Positions 42,323 through 51,892 of a DNA stretch of 64,000 nucleotides are shown here, piece by piece (position 1 is the first letter of the stretch; each line of letters opens with the position of its first letter). The position numbers and the translations under genes were made by a program. The DNA comes from Pedobacter nanyangensis. Lineage in GTDB: Bacteria; Bacteroidota; Bacteroidia; Sphingobacteriales; Sphingobacteriaceae. A model generated the notes under the pieces. It was not told the DNA's origin, ran no database searches, and saw only the letters and a list, made by a program, of their open reading frames with translations. The stretch spans positions 124,001 to 188,000 of the forward strand of contig NZ_QMHO01000005.1 in assembly GCF_003313505.1 (NCBI RefSeq), in the 5' to 3' direction.

Positions 42323-44680
42323 TTACATACGTCTTTGTTCTTCTGTTTTACCAGCAGCCTTGGCATCCTTTACCTTTTGGTTACCAAAGTGGAACTTTAA
42401 GTTAACCATGAAATATTGCGTATCACGATAATCCTTAAAATATTGATTTTGATTAGCGTAACGAGTAGAAATGGTATTTTTATCGGTCTTAAAAAGATCG
42501 TTCAATACCAAACCAGTTTCAAAACGCTTGTTGAACATTTTCTTGTTCAGTACAATATTGGTTCGCTGCGAAGGGCTGATGGTGAACGAACCTTGTACCG
42601 ATTTTGAATTATACGCATAGCTAGCATTCAAATCCCATGTTTTCGCTTTATCCAAGGTAATTTGGGTAGAAATATTGGCATGGTAAAAAAACACCCTGTT
42701 TTTATGCAATTGGTTATCAACCCCCATAAAAAAATCTTCGTTATACTCGCCCATAGTAAATAAATTCAACTTCCAAAGGTTAGTGATACTGAAACTTTTA
42801 GATAGGTTTACCCCCACAATTTCGCCTTTGCTGATATTGGTATAATGATACTTGGTTTCAAATGTTTCGGGGTTTTGGATAGAGATTTCCATGGACGGAT
42901 CCTTTATGTAGCTGTAGTAAGCTTCAAAGTTCCAATCTTTAAGCGTATAAGTTAAGCTGAGGTTATGGAACATGGTCGACTTCAAATTGGCATCACCCTG
43001 AAAATATGCATACAGATTGTAATAAGATTTGGATGGATTAAGGAAACTGTAATTTGGCCTATTGATCCGTTTGCCGTAGGAAAACCCCAACTGTTGGTCT
43101 TCCTTCAATTGGCGCATTACATATAAAGTAGGGAAAATACTTGTTCGGGTATTGGCATTTTTAGCCACTGGATTATCCGAATCGGTATTGATTTGCGTAG
43201 TTTCTGAGCGCAAGCCTAATTTTACCTCCCATTCTTTCCATTTGTATTCCGATGAAAGATAGGCGGCATAAATATTCTCTACATAATTGAACAAATTACT
43301 TTTTGTGGGATCAATAATGAGTGAGCCACCACCATTTTCACTTAAAAAGCGCAGATTGTTCCGGTTATTTACGTAACTGTATTTTAAGCCCCCTTCTAGC
43401 GTAAAGCTATTTTTAGCTAAACGATAATCCAACTGCGTGGCATAAAGTTTAATATGCTGTTTGCTGTTATTGGCAAAACGCCGGTAGTCTTCGGGCTGGT
43501 TCATGAACCGCAAGATGGTAGATACGTCCTGATCTTCGCGGTGCGTATTGTTGCTGTAATTATTACTCAATGTAAGGTTATGGTTCCCAAACTTTTTATC
43601 GAGCACCAAGTAGGCATTAAAATTGCCGTAACGCTGGTTTCTTTGGTTTAAGGTTACATAATTAGACTCCAGTTGATTGCTTAGCGTGTTATAAATGTTG
43701 GTGGGCACATTGTAGTTTCCCACCAAATTAGGGTTAAAGTTCCCATCAAAACCCAACTGGAAAGTGGTCAAACTATCCATACTATACTGAGATGAGAAGT
43801 TATAGAGGTGCTGCTGGTGCGATTCGCTTTTCCTCACCATATCACTTTCCCAACGGGTATTGTTGTGATCAAAAATCACCACGTCAAAGTTTTTGCGCAC
43901 ATAATTCCCCGAAACAAAATCGTAGTTACCGCTCACCTGTAATTTATCGGTATTGAATGATTGTGCCAAACCCAAACGGCCTTTAGCATAAATAGACTGG
44001 TGATACCTTGATGATAAGGTGCCCTTATATCCCAACAATTTATTTTGCTTCATTTTGATATTAAGCACCGCACCGCCTTGGGCTTCATATTTTGCTGGCG
44101 GGTTGGTAATTACCTCTACCGAACTGATGTTTTTCCCGTCCGTATTTTCCAGGAACATCTTTAACTGTTCTTGGGTCATCAGCGTTTTTTTATCGTTTAT
44201 GGTCACCAAAATTTGGGCACTGCCACGTATGGTCAGCTCTTCATTTTTTACAACTACATTTGGTGTATTTTTTAAAATATCCCACCCGCTGAGGTTTTGC
44301 AGCGGCGTATGGTCAACATTAAATTCCAACCGATCGGCTTTGCGTTTTAACAAAGGCTTTTTATAGTTCACGTTTACGGCATTTAATTCAATAATACTGT
44401 CCTTTTTCATGATAATTTTTAAAGGCAACACCGGGTTTTCGGCAACTACATTTTGATAGGGCTTGTAGCCGGCTTTATTCACATAAATAGTAAATGGCAA
44501 AGCATTTAGTGCTAACACAAAGGCACCGTTACCATCAGAATAATAAATTTTGTCGCTCCCTTTCAACTGTATCATCGCATCGGCAATGGCTTGCTGCTTT
44601 TCGTCCTCTATCCTACCTTTTACCAGTTGCGCCTTCCCAAACATCGGCAACAGCAACACTGCTACTATTAGATATTTCAT
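42323..44680 (-). CDS. Outer-membrane beta-barrel receptor (TonB-receptor-like, carboxypeptidase-like N-domain)
   Basis: 785 residues. A signal peptide (ends MFGKAQ) precedes a carboxypeptidase regulatory-like Ig domain (about 18-95; GRIEDEKQQAIADAMIQLKG). The plug domain (about 125-210) contains SGWDILKNTPNVVVKNEELT and AQGGAVLNIKMKQN. The barrel fills about 215-785. It matches the outer-membrane beta-barrel protein family of Bacteroidota, which lacks an obvious TonB box. The ligand is unknown. It is divergent from a histidine kinase/response regulator pair whose phased repeats lie in the shared spacer, so it may be under their control. Confidence 0.87.
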   Translation of the reverse strand: MKYLIVAVLLLPMFGKAQLVKGRIEDEKQQAIADAMIQLKGSDKIYYSDGNGAFVLALNALPFTIYVNKAGYKPYQNVVAENPVLPLKIIMKKDSIIELNAVNVNYKKPLLKRKADRLEFNVDHTPLQNLSGWDILKNTPNVVVKNEELTIRGSAQILVTINDKKTLMTQEQLKMFLENTDGKNISSVEVITNPPAKYEAQGGAVLNIKMKQNKLLGYKGTLSSRYHQSIYAKGRLGLAQSFNTDKLQVSGNYDFVSGNYVRKNFDVVIFDHNNTRWESDMVRKSESHQQHLYNFSSQYSMDSLTTFQLGFDGNFNPNLVGNYNVPTNIYNTLSNQLESNYVTLNQRNQRYGNFNAYLVLDKKFGNHNLTLSNNYSNNTHREDQDVSTILRFMNQPEDYRRFANNSKQHIKLYATQLDYRLAKNSFTLEGGLKYSYVNNRNNLRFLSENGGGSLIIDPTKSNLFNYVENIYAAYLSSEYKWKEWEVKLGLRSETTQINTDSDNPVAKNANTRTSIFPTLYVMRQLKEDQQLGFSYGKRINRPNYSFLNPSKSYYNLYAYFQGDANLKSTMFHNLSLTYTLKDWNFEAYYSYIKDPSMEISIQNPETFETKYHYTNISKGEIVGVNLSKSFSITNLWKLNLFTMGEYNEDFFMGVDNQLHKNRVFFYHANISTQITLDKAKTWDLNASYAYNSKSVQGSFTISPSQRTNIVLNKKMFNKRFETGLVLNDLFKTDKNTISTRYANQNQYFKDYRDTQYFMVNLKFHFGNQKVKDAKAAGKTEEQRRM

Positions 44681-44855
44681 AAAATTTTATAGATTATTAT
44701 GTATTGTTATTTTCATTTACCGAACCATTCAAAGGTTTTTCCAATCATTTGTTTCACCAAAAGAGCATGATTTTAAATTTCATTTGGTGTTAGATTGATC
44801 TGTGATGATTAATATTTGTTTCGATGCAAAACTCCACTGAAAAACCCAAAAACTA

Positions 44856-44883
44856 GGTTAATGAAAGGTTAACGATGCGTTAA
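44856..44883 (+). promoter_or_regulatory. Three 11-bp-phased GTTAA repeats: candidate response-regulator site
   Basis: GGTTAA at 44856, GGTTAA at 44867 and CGTTAA at 44878, spaced exactly 11 bases. OmpR/PhoB-type regulators bind such direct repeats. They end just before the expected -33 position of a -7 box, TATTTTTG, at 44910-44917, an arrangement seen at activated promoters. Confidence 0.6.
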
Positions 44884-44909
44884 TACCTTAAAAATGAAGA
44901 GGAGCTTTG

Positions 44910-44917
44910 TATTTTTG
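44910..44917 (+). promoter_or_regulatory. -7 promoter box (TATTTTTG) for the histidine kinase gene
   Basis: A perfect TAnnTTTG match that ends 4 bases before the ATG at 44921. If transcription starts about 4 bases after the box, the message would begin at the ATG itself (leaderless). Confidence 0.5.
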
Positions 44918-44920
44918 GAT

Positions 44921-46225
44921 ATGAATAAAAAACTAAGTGCCACCTTGTTGTTTACAGCAAGCTTTTTGGTACTCATTGGCCTGCAAGGCTACTACTTATA
45001 CAACTCTTACCGCTTTGAAGAAAAGGAGCTGAACAAATACGCTAAGAGCATTGCGGATAGTGTTTTAAGTGATCTTAGGCAATTTGAGGACGAAGCTAGC
45101 GAAGAAGCTTTAATTAAGAAATTGAAAAGGCTAGACAGTAACGACAATTTGCGAAACCAACAAATCAACCAACTGAAGCAGTGGTATACTTTTAAAAAGC
45201 ACTTTCAGCAAAACATTGATAAATTTATAGAAAAACGGACCAAAAATACCGTTTACGACATTGCCCTGAGAAGCGAGATTTACTCCATTTACGACGAAAA
45301 TGAGCGAAGGGAACTGGTACCTGTCAAATCGCCGTTAATTTTGTTCAAAACCAAAAAGAACATCAAAAAAGGCATTGTTTTTAATGTGGGCAAATGGAAT
45401 TCTAACCTCACGGAAAAAGATACGGAACTAAAGCTTAATCAAAATTACCATTACACCATTAAATCGAGAACCATTGTAGAACTGCTTAACTTACGCCTAT
45501 TGGTTTTAAAGCACATTTTGCCCCTGCTGCTGGTCAGCATTTCCATTGTTGCATTACTGATCTATCTATTCTGGAAAACGCTTAAAAACCTGCGGTTGCA
45601 ACAAGAGAAGGTGGCCCAGCTTTATACTTCTATTGACTCTATTGCGCACGAACTAAACACTCCCCTAACCACACTAAAGTTTACTTTGGCCAATACGCCC
45701 CATAGCGAAACGAAATCCCTGCTAGAACGACAGGTACAGCGTTTGGAAAAGGTAATTTCATCCATCAACAGTAATACCAGCGAAAGTGCGGTTGCCTCGC
45801 AAAGCGATATAGCCAATTACCTCAATGTCCTAAAAGCACAATTTGACCTATTGCAGTTAAACACTCAATTTAATTTTACGTATAACCACGCACTTTCCCT
45901 AAGGGATCTGGAACAGATAATTGGCAATTTGATCGAAAATTCGGCCAAATATAGGGCAATCAATGTAAATTTGAGCCTTGATTTTGCGGAACAAATCTAC
46001 CTGGAAGTAAGCGATGATGGCATAGGGATTCCACAAGAAGCACAAGCCCATATTTTCGAAAAATATTACCGGGTAAGCCGAAAAGAGAACCTACAGATTA
46101 ACGGACTAGGGCTTGGTTTATACATTGTGAAACAAACCATTGAAAAACATAAAGGGAATATTAAAGTATTTTCAAACGCTAAAAATGGTGTAACATTTAA
46201 AATCACGCTAGCTAATGGACACTAA
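44921..46225 (+). CDS. Two-component sensor histidine kinase
   Basis: 434 residues from the ATG at 44921. An in-frame ATG at 44894 would add 9 residues, but the promoter box lies inside that stretch. TM1 is at about 8-28 and TM2 at about 190-213, enclosing a sensor domain of about 160 residues. The HisKA motif is IDSIAHELNTPLTTLKFTLA with His243. The HATPase_c domain has N-box LIENSAKYRAI, G1 VSDDGIGIP and G2 GLGLGLYIVKQTIEKHKG. It should autophosphorylate and pass phosphate to the response regulator encoded next, overlapping its stop by 11 bases. The signal is unknown; the sensor part lies outside the inner membrane. Confidence 0.95.
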   Translation: MNKKLSATLLFTASFLVLIGLQGYYLYNSYRFEEKELNKYAKSIADSVLSDLRQFEDEASEEALIKKLKRLDSNDNLRNQQINQLKQWYTFKKHFQQNIDKFIEKRTKNTVYDIALRSEIYSIYDENERRELVPVKSPLILFKTKKNIKKGIVFNVGKWNSNLTEKDTELKLNQNYHYTIKSRTIVELLNLRLLVLKHILPLLLVSISIVALLIYLFWKTLKNLRLQQEKVAQLYTSIDSIAHELNTPLTTLKFTLANTPHSETKSLLERQVQRLEKVISSINSNTSESAVASQSDIANYLNVLKAQFDLLQLNTQFNFTYNHALSLRDLEQIIGNLIENSAKYRAINVNLSLDFAEQIYLEVSDDGIGIPQEAQAHIFEKYYRVSRKENLQINGLGLGLYIVKQTIEKHKGNIKVFSNAKNGVTFKITLANGH

Positions 46226-46895
46226 AATTTTATTGGTTGAGGACGATGCTGATTTGGGAATGGCACTTAAACAGTACCTGGAGTCATCGGGTTTTGAGGT
46301 AACTTGGCACACCAATCCTAAAGTGCTTTTGGAAAACCATGATACCCTTCAAAATAACCAATTGGCTATTTTAGATGTGATGCTACCAGAAATGGATGGT
46401 TTTACTTTAGCCAAAACCATTCGCAAGCAGCATGAAATCCCCTTCTTGTTTTTAACCGCTAAAGGGCAAAGTATTGACAGGATTTTAGGTTTGAAATTGG
46501 GTGCCGACGATTATATCACCAAACCTTGCGAACCTGAAGAGTTACTGTTGCGGATACATAACATCCTTAAAAGGCAAACAAGCCCCATACCAAACAAAAG
46601 TATTCGCCTTGGGGAATACTCCTTTAATCCGGCATTATATCAGTTGGTTTTTAACGATCTGGTTATCCAGCTTACCGAAAAGGAAGCAGAGCTGCTAACA
46701 CTTTTTTTAAACCATAACCATCAGATTGTTAACCGCAGGGATATATTGGAAAAGCTTTGGGGCAAGGATGATTATTTCTTGGGCCGAAGCCTTGATGTGT
46801 TTATGACCCGCCTGCGCAAGTATTTTCAGCATGACCCCAGAATAAGCTTTGATTCTATCCGCGGAGTAGGTTTTAAAATTGAATTTCCAGCGTAG
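46215..46895 (+). CDS. OmpR/PhoB-family response regulator
   Basis: 226 residues. In the receiver domain the phosphoacceptor is Asp54 in LAILDVMLPEMDGF, the acidic pair is EDD near 9-11, and the Lys is in GADDYITKPCEP. The C-terminal winged helix includes LTEKEAELLTLFLNHNHQIV, SLDVFMTRLRKYF and IRGVGFKIEF. It overlaps the kinase gene by 11 bases. OmpR-type regulators bind 11-bp direct repeats; three such repeats lie upstream of the kinase gene, so autoregulation and control of the divergent barrel receptor are likely. Confidence 0.96.
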   Translation: MDTKILLVEDDADLGMALKQYLESSGFEVTWHTNPKVLLENHDTLQNNQLAILDVMLPEMDGFTLAKTIRKQHEIPFLFLTAKGQSIDRILGLKLGADDYITKPCEPEELLLRIHNILKRQTSPIPNKSIRLGEYSFNPALYQLVFNDLVIQLTEKEAELLTLFLNHNHQIVNRRDILEKLWGKDDYFLGRSLDVFMTRLRKYFQHDPRISFDSIRGVGFKIEFPA

Positions 46896-47032
46896 GCACC
46901 AGTGGCACAAACCTTCTTCGTCGTAGCCACTTCCGGTTTTCTTAGCGGTTAATTTAACCCCCATGCTTTCTTCGGCAAAAGAAGATGCTTGTGGTTTAAT
47001 AAGCCAACACCGTAAAATCGTAAATCTATTGC

Positions 47033-47040
47033 TATCTTTG
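47033..47040 (+). promoter_or_regulatory. -7 promoter box (TATCTTTG) for the ABC-F gene
   Basis: A perfect TAnnTTTG match ending 8 bases before the ATG at 47048. The predicted leader is about 4 bases. Confidence 0.5.
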
Positions 47041-47047
47041 CCTCATA

Positions 47048-48955
47048 ATGATTTCGATTAATAACTTAAGTTTTTTGATTGGCTCCAGGGCCCTGTATGA
47101 CGAAGCGGACTGGCATATTAAGCCAGGCGACAAGGTTGGCCTGATCGGTGCAAATGGCACTGGAAAATCGACCCTGTTGCGATTGATTGTGGGCGAGTAC
47201 ACCCCCACCTCAGGCAGCATTTCAATGGCCAAAGATTTACGCATTGGCTATTTGAACCAAGATTTGCTATCGTACGATAGCCACCATACCATTTTACATG
47301 TAGCCATGGAGGCTTTTGACCGCCAAAATAAGCTGCACGACGAAATTGAAGCGCTTTTAAAGGTTATTGAAACGGATTACAGCGAGGAAACTTTAAATAA
47401 ACTGGCCCAAAAGCAACAGGAATTTGATGCTTTGGACGGCTATAATATTGAATATAGAGCCAATGAGGTTTTAGCAGGTTTGGGTTTTAGTGCCGAAGAT
47501 CAGCTGCGCCCACTGAACACTTTTTCGGGCGGATGGCGCATGCGTGTAATGCTGGCCAAAATCCTATTGCAGGACCCTGATATCTTACTGCTGGATGAGC
47601 CCACTAACCACATGGACCTACCTTCCATTAAGTGGCTTGAAACCTATCTGAGCAGTTTCGAAGGAGCTATCGTAATTGTATCGCACGATAAATATTTCCT
47701 GGATAAAACTACCAATAAAATTGTGGAAAGCCGCAAAGGCAAATTAACCATGTACAGCGGCAATTACACCTTTTATTTAGAGGAAAAGGAACTGAGGGCC
47801 GAGATACAACGTGGCGAATACAAAAACCAACAGGCTAAAATTAAGCAAGAAGAGCGTTTAATTGAACGTTTTAAAGCTAAAGCCAGCAAAGCCAAGATGG
47901 CACAAAGCCGCATGAAAGCTTTGGACAGAATGGAGCGTGTAGACGACGTGGATGACGATAACCCAACGGTAAACTTTAGCTTTAAGTTCTCTAAACCTTC
48001 AGGCAGGCACGTAGTGCGTGTGGAACATGTTACCAAAGCTTATCCGAATGTTAAAATCTTAAAAGATGCGGAGGCTATTATTGAAAAGGGCGATAAAATT
48101 GCCCTGATTGGCGCCAATGGCAAAGGTAAATCAACCTTGCTACGTATTATCGCAGGAACTGAAAAATACGAAGGCTTCTGTGAAACAGGCCATAACGTAA
48201 CGGCTACTTTTTTCGCTCAGCACCAATTGGAATCGCTACACCTGGAAAACACCATTCTGGAAGAGCTGCAGGCCTTTGCCCCAAAACATACCGACACAGA
48301 GCTTAGGGGTATTTTAGGTTGTTTCTTGTTCACGGGCGATGATGTGTTCAAAAAGATCAAGGTGCTGTCGGGAGGCGAAAAATCGAGAGTGGCCCTTGCC
48401 AAATCGTTAACTGCAGATAGCAATTTCTTGATTTTGGATGAGCCAACCAACCACCTGGACATCCAGTCGGTAAACATCCTGATCCAAGCTTTACAGCAAT
48501 ATGAAGGTACATTTATTACGGTATCCCACGATAGGTATTTCTTAGACAATGTAGCCAACAAAATCTGGTTTATTGAAGATGAAAAGATCAAGCAATACCC
48601 AGGCAACTACGCAGAGTTTGAGGAGTGGGATGCTAAACGCGTAAAACCTGTTCCAAAACCTATCCCTGTAAAACAGGAAGAGAAAAAACCAAAAGTTAGT
48701 GAGCCTGTTTCGGCCAATACACAGCAACAGTTAAAAAAGCTGAACGAAAAATTAAAACGTATTGAGGAGGAAATTATGGTATTTGAGGCCAGCATAAAAG
48801 CTTGTGAAGCGGAGCTAGCTCAAGAAGAGGTTTTTAGCGATGCTAAGAAATTACAGGCGGCCAACCAGAAATACCAATCGGAAAAAGCCCTGCTTGACGC
48901 TGCGCAGCAAACCTGGGAAGCTCTCGCATCTGAAATTATGGAATTGGAAGGGTAA
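47048..48955 (+). CDS. ABC-F family ATPase (translation factor type)
   Basis: 635 residues with two ABC domains and no membrane segment. Domain 1 has Walker A IGANGTGKSTLL, signature FSGGWRMRV and Walker B ILLLDEPTNHMDL. Domain 2 has IGANGKGKSTLL, LSGGEKSRVALAKSL and LILDEPTNHLD. Between them lies the P-site tRNA interaction linker (about 245-300; KQEERLIERFKAKASKAKMA). A C-terminal coiled coil (about 560-630) matches the Uup/ABCF-long type. ABC-F proteins act at the ribosomal E site; some give antibiotic protection, but most are housekeeping. A repeat element follows the gene. Confidence 0.95.
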   Translation: MISINNLSFLIGSRALYDEADWHIKPGDKVGLIGANGTGKSTLLRLIVGEYTPTSGSISMAKDLRIGYLNQDLLSYDSHHTILHVAMEAFDRQNKLHDEIEALLKVIETDYSEETLNKLAQKQQEFDALDGYNIEYRANEVLAGLGFSAEDQLRPLNTFSGGWRMRVMLAKILLQDPDILLLDEPTNHMDLPSIKWLETYLSSFEGAIVIVSHDKYFLDKTTNKIVESRKGKLTMYSGNYTFYLEEKELRAEIQRGEYKNQQAKIKQEERLIERFKAKASKAKMAQSRMKALDRMERVDDVDDDNPTVNFSFKFSKPSGRHVVRVEHVTKAYPNVKILKDAEAIIEKGDKIALIGANGKGKSTLLRIIAGTEKYEGFCETGHNVTATFFAQHQLESLHLENTILEELQAFAPKHTDTELRGILGCFLFTGDDVFKKIKVLSGGEKSRVALAKSLTADSNFLILDEPTNHLDIQSVNILIQALQQYEGTFITVSHDRYFLDNVANKIWFIEDEKIKQYPGNYAEFEEWDAKRVKPVPKPIPVKQEEKKPKVSEPVSANTQQQLKKLNEKLKRIEEEIMVFEASIKACEAELAQEEVFSDAKKLQAANQKYQSEKALLDAAQQTWEALASEIMELEG

Positions 48956-48965
48956 TACATTTTCT

Positions 48966-49047
48966 CGTCATTGCGAGGGACGAAGCAATCTTACAATTAA
49001 GCGTATATATCTTTCGCCTTAGGATTGCTTCGTACCTCGCAATGACG
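48966..49047. repeat. Long inverted repeat of the GTCATTGCGAGG...GAAGCAATC type
   Basis: The 27-base left arm starting CGTCATTGCGAGGGACG (48966-48992) and the right arm 49021-49047 are reverse complements at 25 of 27 positions, with a 28-base A/T-rich middle. This is a widespread bacterial intergenic repeat, presumably spread by an outside transposase; none is encoded in the window. It lies between the ABC-F and Gfo/Idh/MocA genes. Confidence 0.85.
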
Positions 49048-49065
49048 TTTTAAAAAGAATCCATC

Positions 49066-50046
49066 ATGAACGAAATTAAATGGGGAATTATTGGCTGTGG
49101 CGATGTAACCGAAGTAAAAAGCGGTCCTGCTTTTAACAAAGTGCCCCACTCCAAATTAGTTGCGGTAATGCGAAGGGATGCTGCAAAAGCCCAAGATTAT
49201 GCCAAACGTCATGCCGTGCCAAAGTGGTACAGCAATGCTGCCGATTTAATCAACGATGCCGAAGTAAACGCCATTTACATTGCCACCCCACCATTACAGC
49301 ATGAAACATATACGCTTGCCGCACTTGCCGCAGGCAAGCCCGTATATGTAGAAAAACCAATGGCCTTAAACGGCATTGCCGCCCAAAATATGGCCAATGC
49401 CGCTCAGCAACATGGCATAAAATTGGTGGTTGCCCATTACAGGAGAGCACAGCCCCTATTCTTAAAGATAAAATCGTTATTGGAAGCCAATACTATTGGC
49501 CAAGTACGATTGGTAGATTTGAAAATGCTACAACCCAAAGCCAACCAGGTGATTGCCAACACGGCAGAAAATTGGAGAATAAACCCCGCAATCTCTGGTG
49601 GAGGTTTATTCCACGATCTTGCCCCGCATCAGTTGGACTTAATGCTTTATTATTTTGGAAATGTAAAACAATTTAATGGCTTGGCACATAAAAAAGACGC
49701 CGCAGAACCTGTAGAGGATTTAGTAACGGGCCACATCTTATTCGAAAATGGCGTGGTATTTAACGGCATGTGGTGTTTCAGTTCCCCTAAAAACGAACAA
49801 ACGGACCGTTGCGAAATATACGGTTCAAAAGGCAAAATCAGTTTTTCGGTGTTTGGGCAATCCATTAAAATAAGTGTTGACAGCGACGAACAACTGATCA
49901 ATTTTGAACCCTTACAGCACGTTCAGCAGCCAATGATTGAGCAGGTAGTGGCTTACTTTAGGAACCTAGGCCCAAACCCATGCTCTGCAGAAGAAGCTTT
50001 GGTAACCATGAAATTGATGGATGGCTTTACCGGCAAAAATAACTAG
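49066..50046 (+). CDS. Gfo/Idh/MocA family oxidoreductase
   Basis: 326 residues. An NAD(P)-binding Rossmann domain (about 1-120; KWGIIGCGDVTEVKSGPAFN, then YIATPPLQHETYTLAALAAG and VYVEKPMAL, where EKP is the family signature) is followed by the substrate domain (about 125-310), with HDLAPHQLDLMLYYFG carrying a likely catalytic His. These enzymes oxidise or reduce sugars and related compounds; the substrate cannot be assigned and no sugar operon surrounds it. It lacks a signal peptide. It starts 18 bases after the end of a long inverted repeat. Confidence 0.92.
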   Translation: MNEIKWGIIGCGDVTEVKSGPAFNKVPHSKLVAVMRRDAAKAQDYAKRHAVPKWYSNAADLINDAEVNAIYIATPPLQHETYTLAALAAGKPVYVEKPMALNGIAAQNMANAAQQHGIKLVVAHYRRAQPLFLKIKSLLEANTIGQVRLVDLKMLQPKANQVIANTAENWRINPAISGGGLFHDLAPHQLDLMLYYFGNVKQFNGLAHKKDAAEPVEDLVTGHILFENGVVFNGMWCFSSPKNEQTDRCEIYGSKGKISFSVFGQSIKISVDSDEQLINFEPLQHVQQPMIEQVVAYFRNLGPNPCSAEEALVTMKLMDGFTGKNN

Positions 50047-50099
50047 CGGGAAACTATTTTTATGTCCAATTTCGTTACCTTTGGTATAAACGATTATAA

Positions 50100-51356
50100 A
50101 TGAAATACAAACTGCTCTGCTGCCTTTTCTCCGTTTTTTACCTATATCGCGCAAAAGCTCAAACTGAGTACCAGAACAAGATCTTTAAAAGTTATATTAA
50201 AACAGTTGAATGTTACAACAGCAGCAAAGAGCAATCGCTCCCTGTCATTAACCTGAAAAGTTCAGAAACGATCACTTTTGCATTTGACGATTTACGTGGT
50301 GGACAAAAAAATTACAGCTATACCATTGAGCATTGCACTTGGGACTGGAAACCCTCGAGAATGAACCTCCTAGATTATCTGGAAGGCGTGCAACAGGATA
50401 TTCTTTTCAATTATCGTTACTCCTTTAATACCCTGGTAAAGTTTACACATTACCAGCTTACTTTTCCCAACGAACAAATGAAGCCCAAGGTTGGCGGCAA
50501 CTATATCCTGAAAATATACGATGACAACGATCCCAGCAAGGTAGCAATTACCCAACGTTTTTATGTACTTAACAGCACCTTTAATATTGGTGCAGAAGTG
50601 GTTCCGGCAACTGATGTGGCCGACAGAAACAGTAAACAGAAGATCAATTTTAGTATCTTCCACCAAACAGCCATTAACAACCCCTACCTGGAGGTTAAAG
50701 CGGTAGTCATGCAAAATGCTATTCCACAAACAGCTATTGTAAATACCAAACCCTCCTTTGTAAAACCGGGCACTTTGGTATATAACGACATTAACACCAA
50801 TCAGTTCTGGGCCGGAAACGAGTTCAGGAAGTTTGATACCCGCAGCTTCAGATACAAAGCCGAACATGTTGCCGATATTTACCGAGATAGCACACAAAAT
50901 GTTATCCTATCTATTGATTTGCCCAACAACAGCACCCGATACAGCAACCAGTTTGACGAAAATGGCAATTTCTTTATCAGGAATACCGACGGCAGGGATA
51001 ATGTAACAGATAGTGATTATGCCTATATGCTGTTCACCTTAGCAGCCCCGCCGCCTACGCCCAAAGGCAATGTGTATGTGTTTGGCAGGTTTAACAATTA
51101 TGCGCTTACCGCAGATAACATGCTCACCTTTGAATCATCGAGGCGAAGGTTTTACGGCAACATCAAACTAAAGCAGGGACTTTATGATTTCAAATATGTT
51201 TGGGTAGATGAAAACGGCAAATTTAACGATACCGTTTTTGAGGGTTCGTTTTTTGAAACCGAAAACGCTTACCAAATATTTGCCTACTACAGAAGACCCG
51301 GTGCCCGGTACGATGACTTGGTTGGTTTCGCGAATGTTAACAGCGTTAAACGTTAA
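50100..51356 (+). CDS. DUF5103 protein, type IX secretion plug-type protein
   Basis: 418 residues with a signal peptide (ends YRAKAQ). The family start is RGGQKNYSYTIEHCTWDWKP, then the YSFNTLVKFTHYQLTFPNEQ segment. The N-terminal DUF5103 domain runs to about 290. A C-terminal carbohydrate-binding-like beta domain (about 310-400; GNVYVFGRFNNYALTADNM) follows. A protein of this family (PlugA) was found in structures of the SprA translocon, where it closes the unused side of the channel; that is established work on Flavobacterium, and transfer to this protein is by family only. It fits the two giant type IX cargo proteins in this window. The next gene begins 5 bases after its stop. Confidence 0.87.
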   Translation: MKYKLLCCLFSVFYLYRAKAQTEYQNKIFKSYIKTVECYNSSKEQSLPVINLKSSETITFAFDDLRGGQKNYSYTIEHCTWDWKPSRMNLLDYLEGVQQDILFNYRYSFNTLVKFTHYQLTFPNEQMKPKVGGNYILKIYDDNDPSKVAITQRFYVLNSTFNIGAEVVPATDVADRNSKQKINFSIFHQTAINNPYLEVKAVVMQNAIPQTAIVNTKPSFVKPGTLVYNDINTNQFWAGNEFRKFDTRSFRYKAEHVADIYRDSTQNVILSIDLPNNSTRYSNQFDENGNFFIRNTDGRDNVTDSDYAYMLFTLAAPPPTPKGNVYVFGRFNNYALTADNMLTFESSRRRFYGNIKLKQGLYDFKYVWVDENGKFNDTVFEGSFFETENAYQIFAYYRRPGARYDDLVGFANVNSVKR

Positions 51357-51361
51357 GCCAA

Positions 51362-51892
51362 ATGGAGCAAAACCTCGAAAATTTGAAGTTCCCCATCGGG
51401 AAATTCCATGTACCGGAAAATATCAGCAAAGAGCATCTTAAAAACTGGACAGAAGTGATCAAGCATTTTCCGGAACGCCTAAGAAATGCCACTCTAGGAC
51501 TTAACGATGAGCAATTGCAAAAACAATATCGGCCAAATGGCTGGACCATTAAGCAGGTGGTACATCATTGTGCCGACAGCCACATGAACAGCTTGATCAG
51601 GTTTAAGCTAACCTTAACCGAAGACACCCCAACCATTAAACCATATCTGGAAAATCTTTGGGCCGAGCTGCCCGATGCCAAGGACTACCCCATAGAAAGC
51701 TCGCTTCAAATCATCGAAGGGCTTCATGAAAAATGGACAACCCTGCTCACACAGCTATCTGAACAGCAGCTGGAAAGAGAATTTATTCATCCAGAGGGCA
51801 ATGAACGTATTTCCTTAAAAAAGAATATCGGCATTTACGCCTGGCATTGCCAGCATCATTTAGCGCATATATTAATTGCAAGGAATAGTTAG
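51362..51892 (+). CDS. YfiT-type DinB-superfamily protein (putative metal-dependent thiol transferase)
   Basis: 176 residues. The opening KFPIGKFHVPENISKEHLKN and the motif YRPNGWTIKQVVHHCADSHM (first His pair) with the last helix IGIYAWHCQHHLAHILIARN match the YfiT branch, in which three His bind a divalent metal. Related enzymes transfer thiols such as bacillithiol, but the physiological role here is unknown. The gene starts 5 bases after the DUF5103 stop and its stop abuts the stop of the opposing lipoprotein gene with no gap. Confidence 0.9.
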   Translation: MEQNLENLKFPIGKFHVPENISKEHLKNWTEVIKHFPERLRNATLGLNDEQLQKQYRPNGWTIKQVVHHCADSHMNSLIRFKLTLTEDTPTIKPYLENLWAELPDAKDYPIESSLQIIEGLHEKWTTLLTQLSEQQLEREFIHPEGNERISLKKNIGIYAWHCQHHLAHILIARNS

